From contig CANJKZ010001154.1 of assembly GCA_947471745.1 (NCBI GenBank), positions 136,501 to 200,500 on the forward strand: a stretch of DNA of 64,000 nt. The letters are read 5' to 3'. The stretch's first letter is position 1, and each line of letters starts with the position of its first letter. Origin of the DNA: Closterium sp. Naga37s-1 (lineage: Eukaryota; Streptophyta; Zygnematophyceae; Desmidiales; Closteriaceae). A program made the position numbers and the translations under genes. Positions 62,671-64,000 of the stretch are shown here, piece after piece. The notes below the pieces were generated by a model that searched no databases, had not been told where the DNA came from, and was given only the letters and a program-made list of their open reading frames with translations.

Positions 62671-64000
62671 CGACGAGTGGATTCTAACAAAACAGTGGTG
62701 AAGAGCAGAAAGAATGAGTGGGAGCTTACAAAATTTCGAAATTCTTTCGAAAGAGAAATTAGGTCATTTCCAAGATTCATCTCTCAGTGCCTCCCTCCCA
62801 CCACAGCTCAACAGAGTTATGAATCTGTAGGTGAATGTGAGAGGAGGTGAGGGATGAGGACAAGTTCCATTTGAGTTGTAAGATCGCAGCAACAATTCGA
62901 GGATGTCAGTCACTATCAAGACCGACGTTTCTCGATACAAGCGTAGCCAAAACTATCGTAGTGTTTTTAGACATTCTAAAAGCTTCACTACGCAATTAAG
63001 TCCGTTTCGATATAAGAGAGGTGTCTATGTAAGCATAATAATTTATAATTTAGAATCAATGTTATTTATAAATTTACATATAATCAGGAAATCAAATACA
63101 ACAAAGGAAGAAATATGTTGAGGAGACATAAGAAATAATGTCCACTATAAAGAGCGTATGCATTTAGGAGAAGTTGAAATCTTCTGCACTATGGCATGAA
63201 ATGAAGTCGCGTGTTTTGACGCGTGGGCTGCAACTCGCGTTTCCTGGTGTGATGAAATCACTTCACTTTGCCCCGCTGGTTGATGCTTGGCCAATCGTGT
63301 TTCTTGTCCACTCTGGCAGAGATCTGTAACTGGTTCCAAGAACCAGCACACAGCTGCGCTGGACAATCTATTGTTTGGACAAGCCGCTGAAGCCAATGTG
63401 TGGCAGGCTGTGCATGTCTTGTCTCCCCAGACACACGCTTTGAAGGATATTTTCTGGGCAGTTTACACCAGCGAAAAAAACATTACAGCTGTAACATCAA
63501 CGAACACATGTGTGTCCTGCCCTGACCACTTTCTTTCTCCATCCTTATCGTTCTTCCAGATCCACACAAGACAAAGCTGATGGTTTCCTCAGCGCTCATT
63601 CGCGTGCCACTTCGTTTGTGCCGCGTCAAGGACTTGATGAACGGCGGAAACTTGAGGAGGGCAGCAAAAGCAGGGTCCAGCGCAGCACTTCTCGGGTCCG
63701 TCCAGAACTCAGGCATGTGGCGACGGCACTGTATTAACATTTGCAGTTTGATAGCTCCCGCTACCAAACCACCCTTACGTGTCAGTTGATCGTTTGTTAC
63801 ACGGATGTTAATTTTTGTGTTTCGGTTGATGCAATATATCTGTGGTGATTTAAATTATAGCACGTTATAATGTGGATGTTTATGAGCCTAAAGAAATCTA
63901 CACAATCAATGTTTTCCTAAATTCAGCTTTTCTTCTACACATTATTATAGGTAATGCGCTTGAAAATTTGACCCGATTATGTGGCACTTCGGGCTTCGGA
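62671..64000. other. no assigned gene; one weak minus-strand exon candidate
   Basis: The first part should hold the thioredoxin-like gene's promoter. A/T-rich sequence covers 63,000-63,130. On the minus strand 63,767-63,520 encodes a peptide with PEFWTDPRSAALDPAFAALL and KFPPFIKSLTRHKRSG that looks coding in composition but matches no family I recognise. It begins with a GTG rather than ATG, so it would have to be an internal exon. From 63,790 to the end no feature is seen. Confidence 0.25.

Overview
The window looks like nuclear DNA of a green-lineage eukaryote, most likely a streptophyte alga (a desmid such as Closterium would fit). Reasons: spliceosomal GT-AG introns in most genes; plant-type gene families (an AP2/ERF factor, a Root_cap-domain secreted protein, a plant-type OTU deubiquitinase, CNX3/MoaC, an atypical chloroplast-type thioredoxin); very GC-rich coding exons; and a heavy load of plant-type LTR retrotransposons and minisatellites. 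The taxon is an inference from gene content.

Left part (1-21 kb). A low-copy gene island lies between two arms of a large, diverged inverted repeat (about 1.43-5.44 kb and 17.88-21.13 kb). The island holds a molybdenum-cofactor gene (MoaC/CNX3, minus), a U11/U12-31K/ZCRB1 minor-spliceosome gene (plus, 7 exons reconstructed), an intronless AP2/ERF factor (plus) and a long intrinsically disordered unknown protein (plus).

Middle-left (21-29 kb). This part is almost purely repetitive: a 23-24 bp pyrimidine minisatellite, about 2.25 kb of a 14-bp GAGA/GCGTGA minisatellite with higher-order structure, a seven-unit 40-bp array, an intact 1.5-kb non-autonomous TRIM-like LTR element, and a complete 345-bp miniature LTR element. 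The miniature element's first LTR and internal region together contain matched tRNA-type Pol III A and B boxes. An empty site for it exists in a paralogous repeat at about 1.17 kb.

Centre (29-39.2 kb). Two minus-strand genes were reconstructed exon by exon: an OTU cysteine protease (4 exons, 513 aa) and a single-pass membrane protein with an ANF-receptor/periplasmic-binding-protein type 1 ectodomain (12 exons, about 535 aa).

Retrotransposon cluster (39.9-56.4 kb). A very young, intact Ty3/gypsy chromovirus (5,447 bp, LTRs differing at one of 279 positions, TSD CCCAC) carries a clear -1 ribosomal frameshift signal between gag and pol. It is followed by an inverted solo LTR, a chromovirus 3' remnant, a composite of a deleted Ty1/copia copy joined head-to-head to a TRIM, and a nearly full-length Ty1/copia element with one frameshift and one stop.

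Right part (57-64 kb). A Root_cap-domain secreted protein (plus, 4 exons) and a thioredoxin-like gene (minus, 3 exons) converge. Between them is a 508-bp TA-flanked MITE with perfect 25-bp terminal inverted repeats.

Exon coordinates are built by eye from splice-site sequence, phase and family similarity. No alignment or expression data were available.
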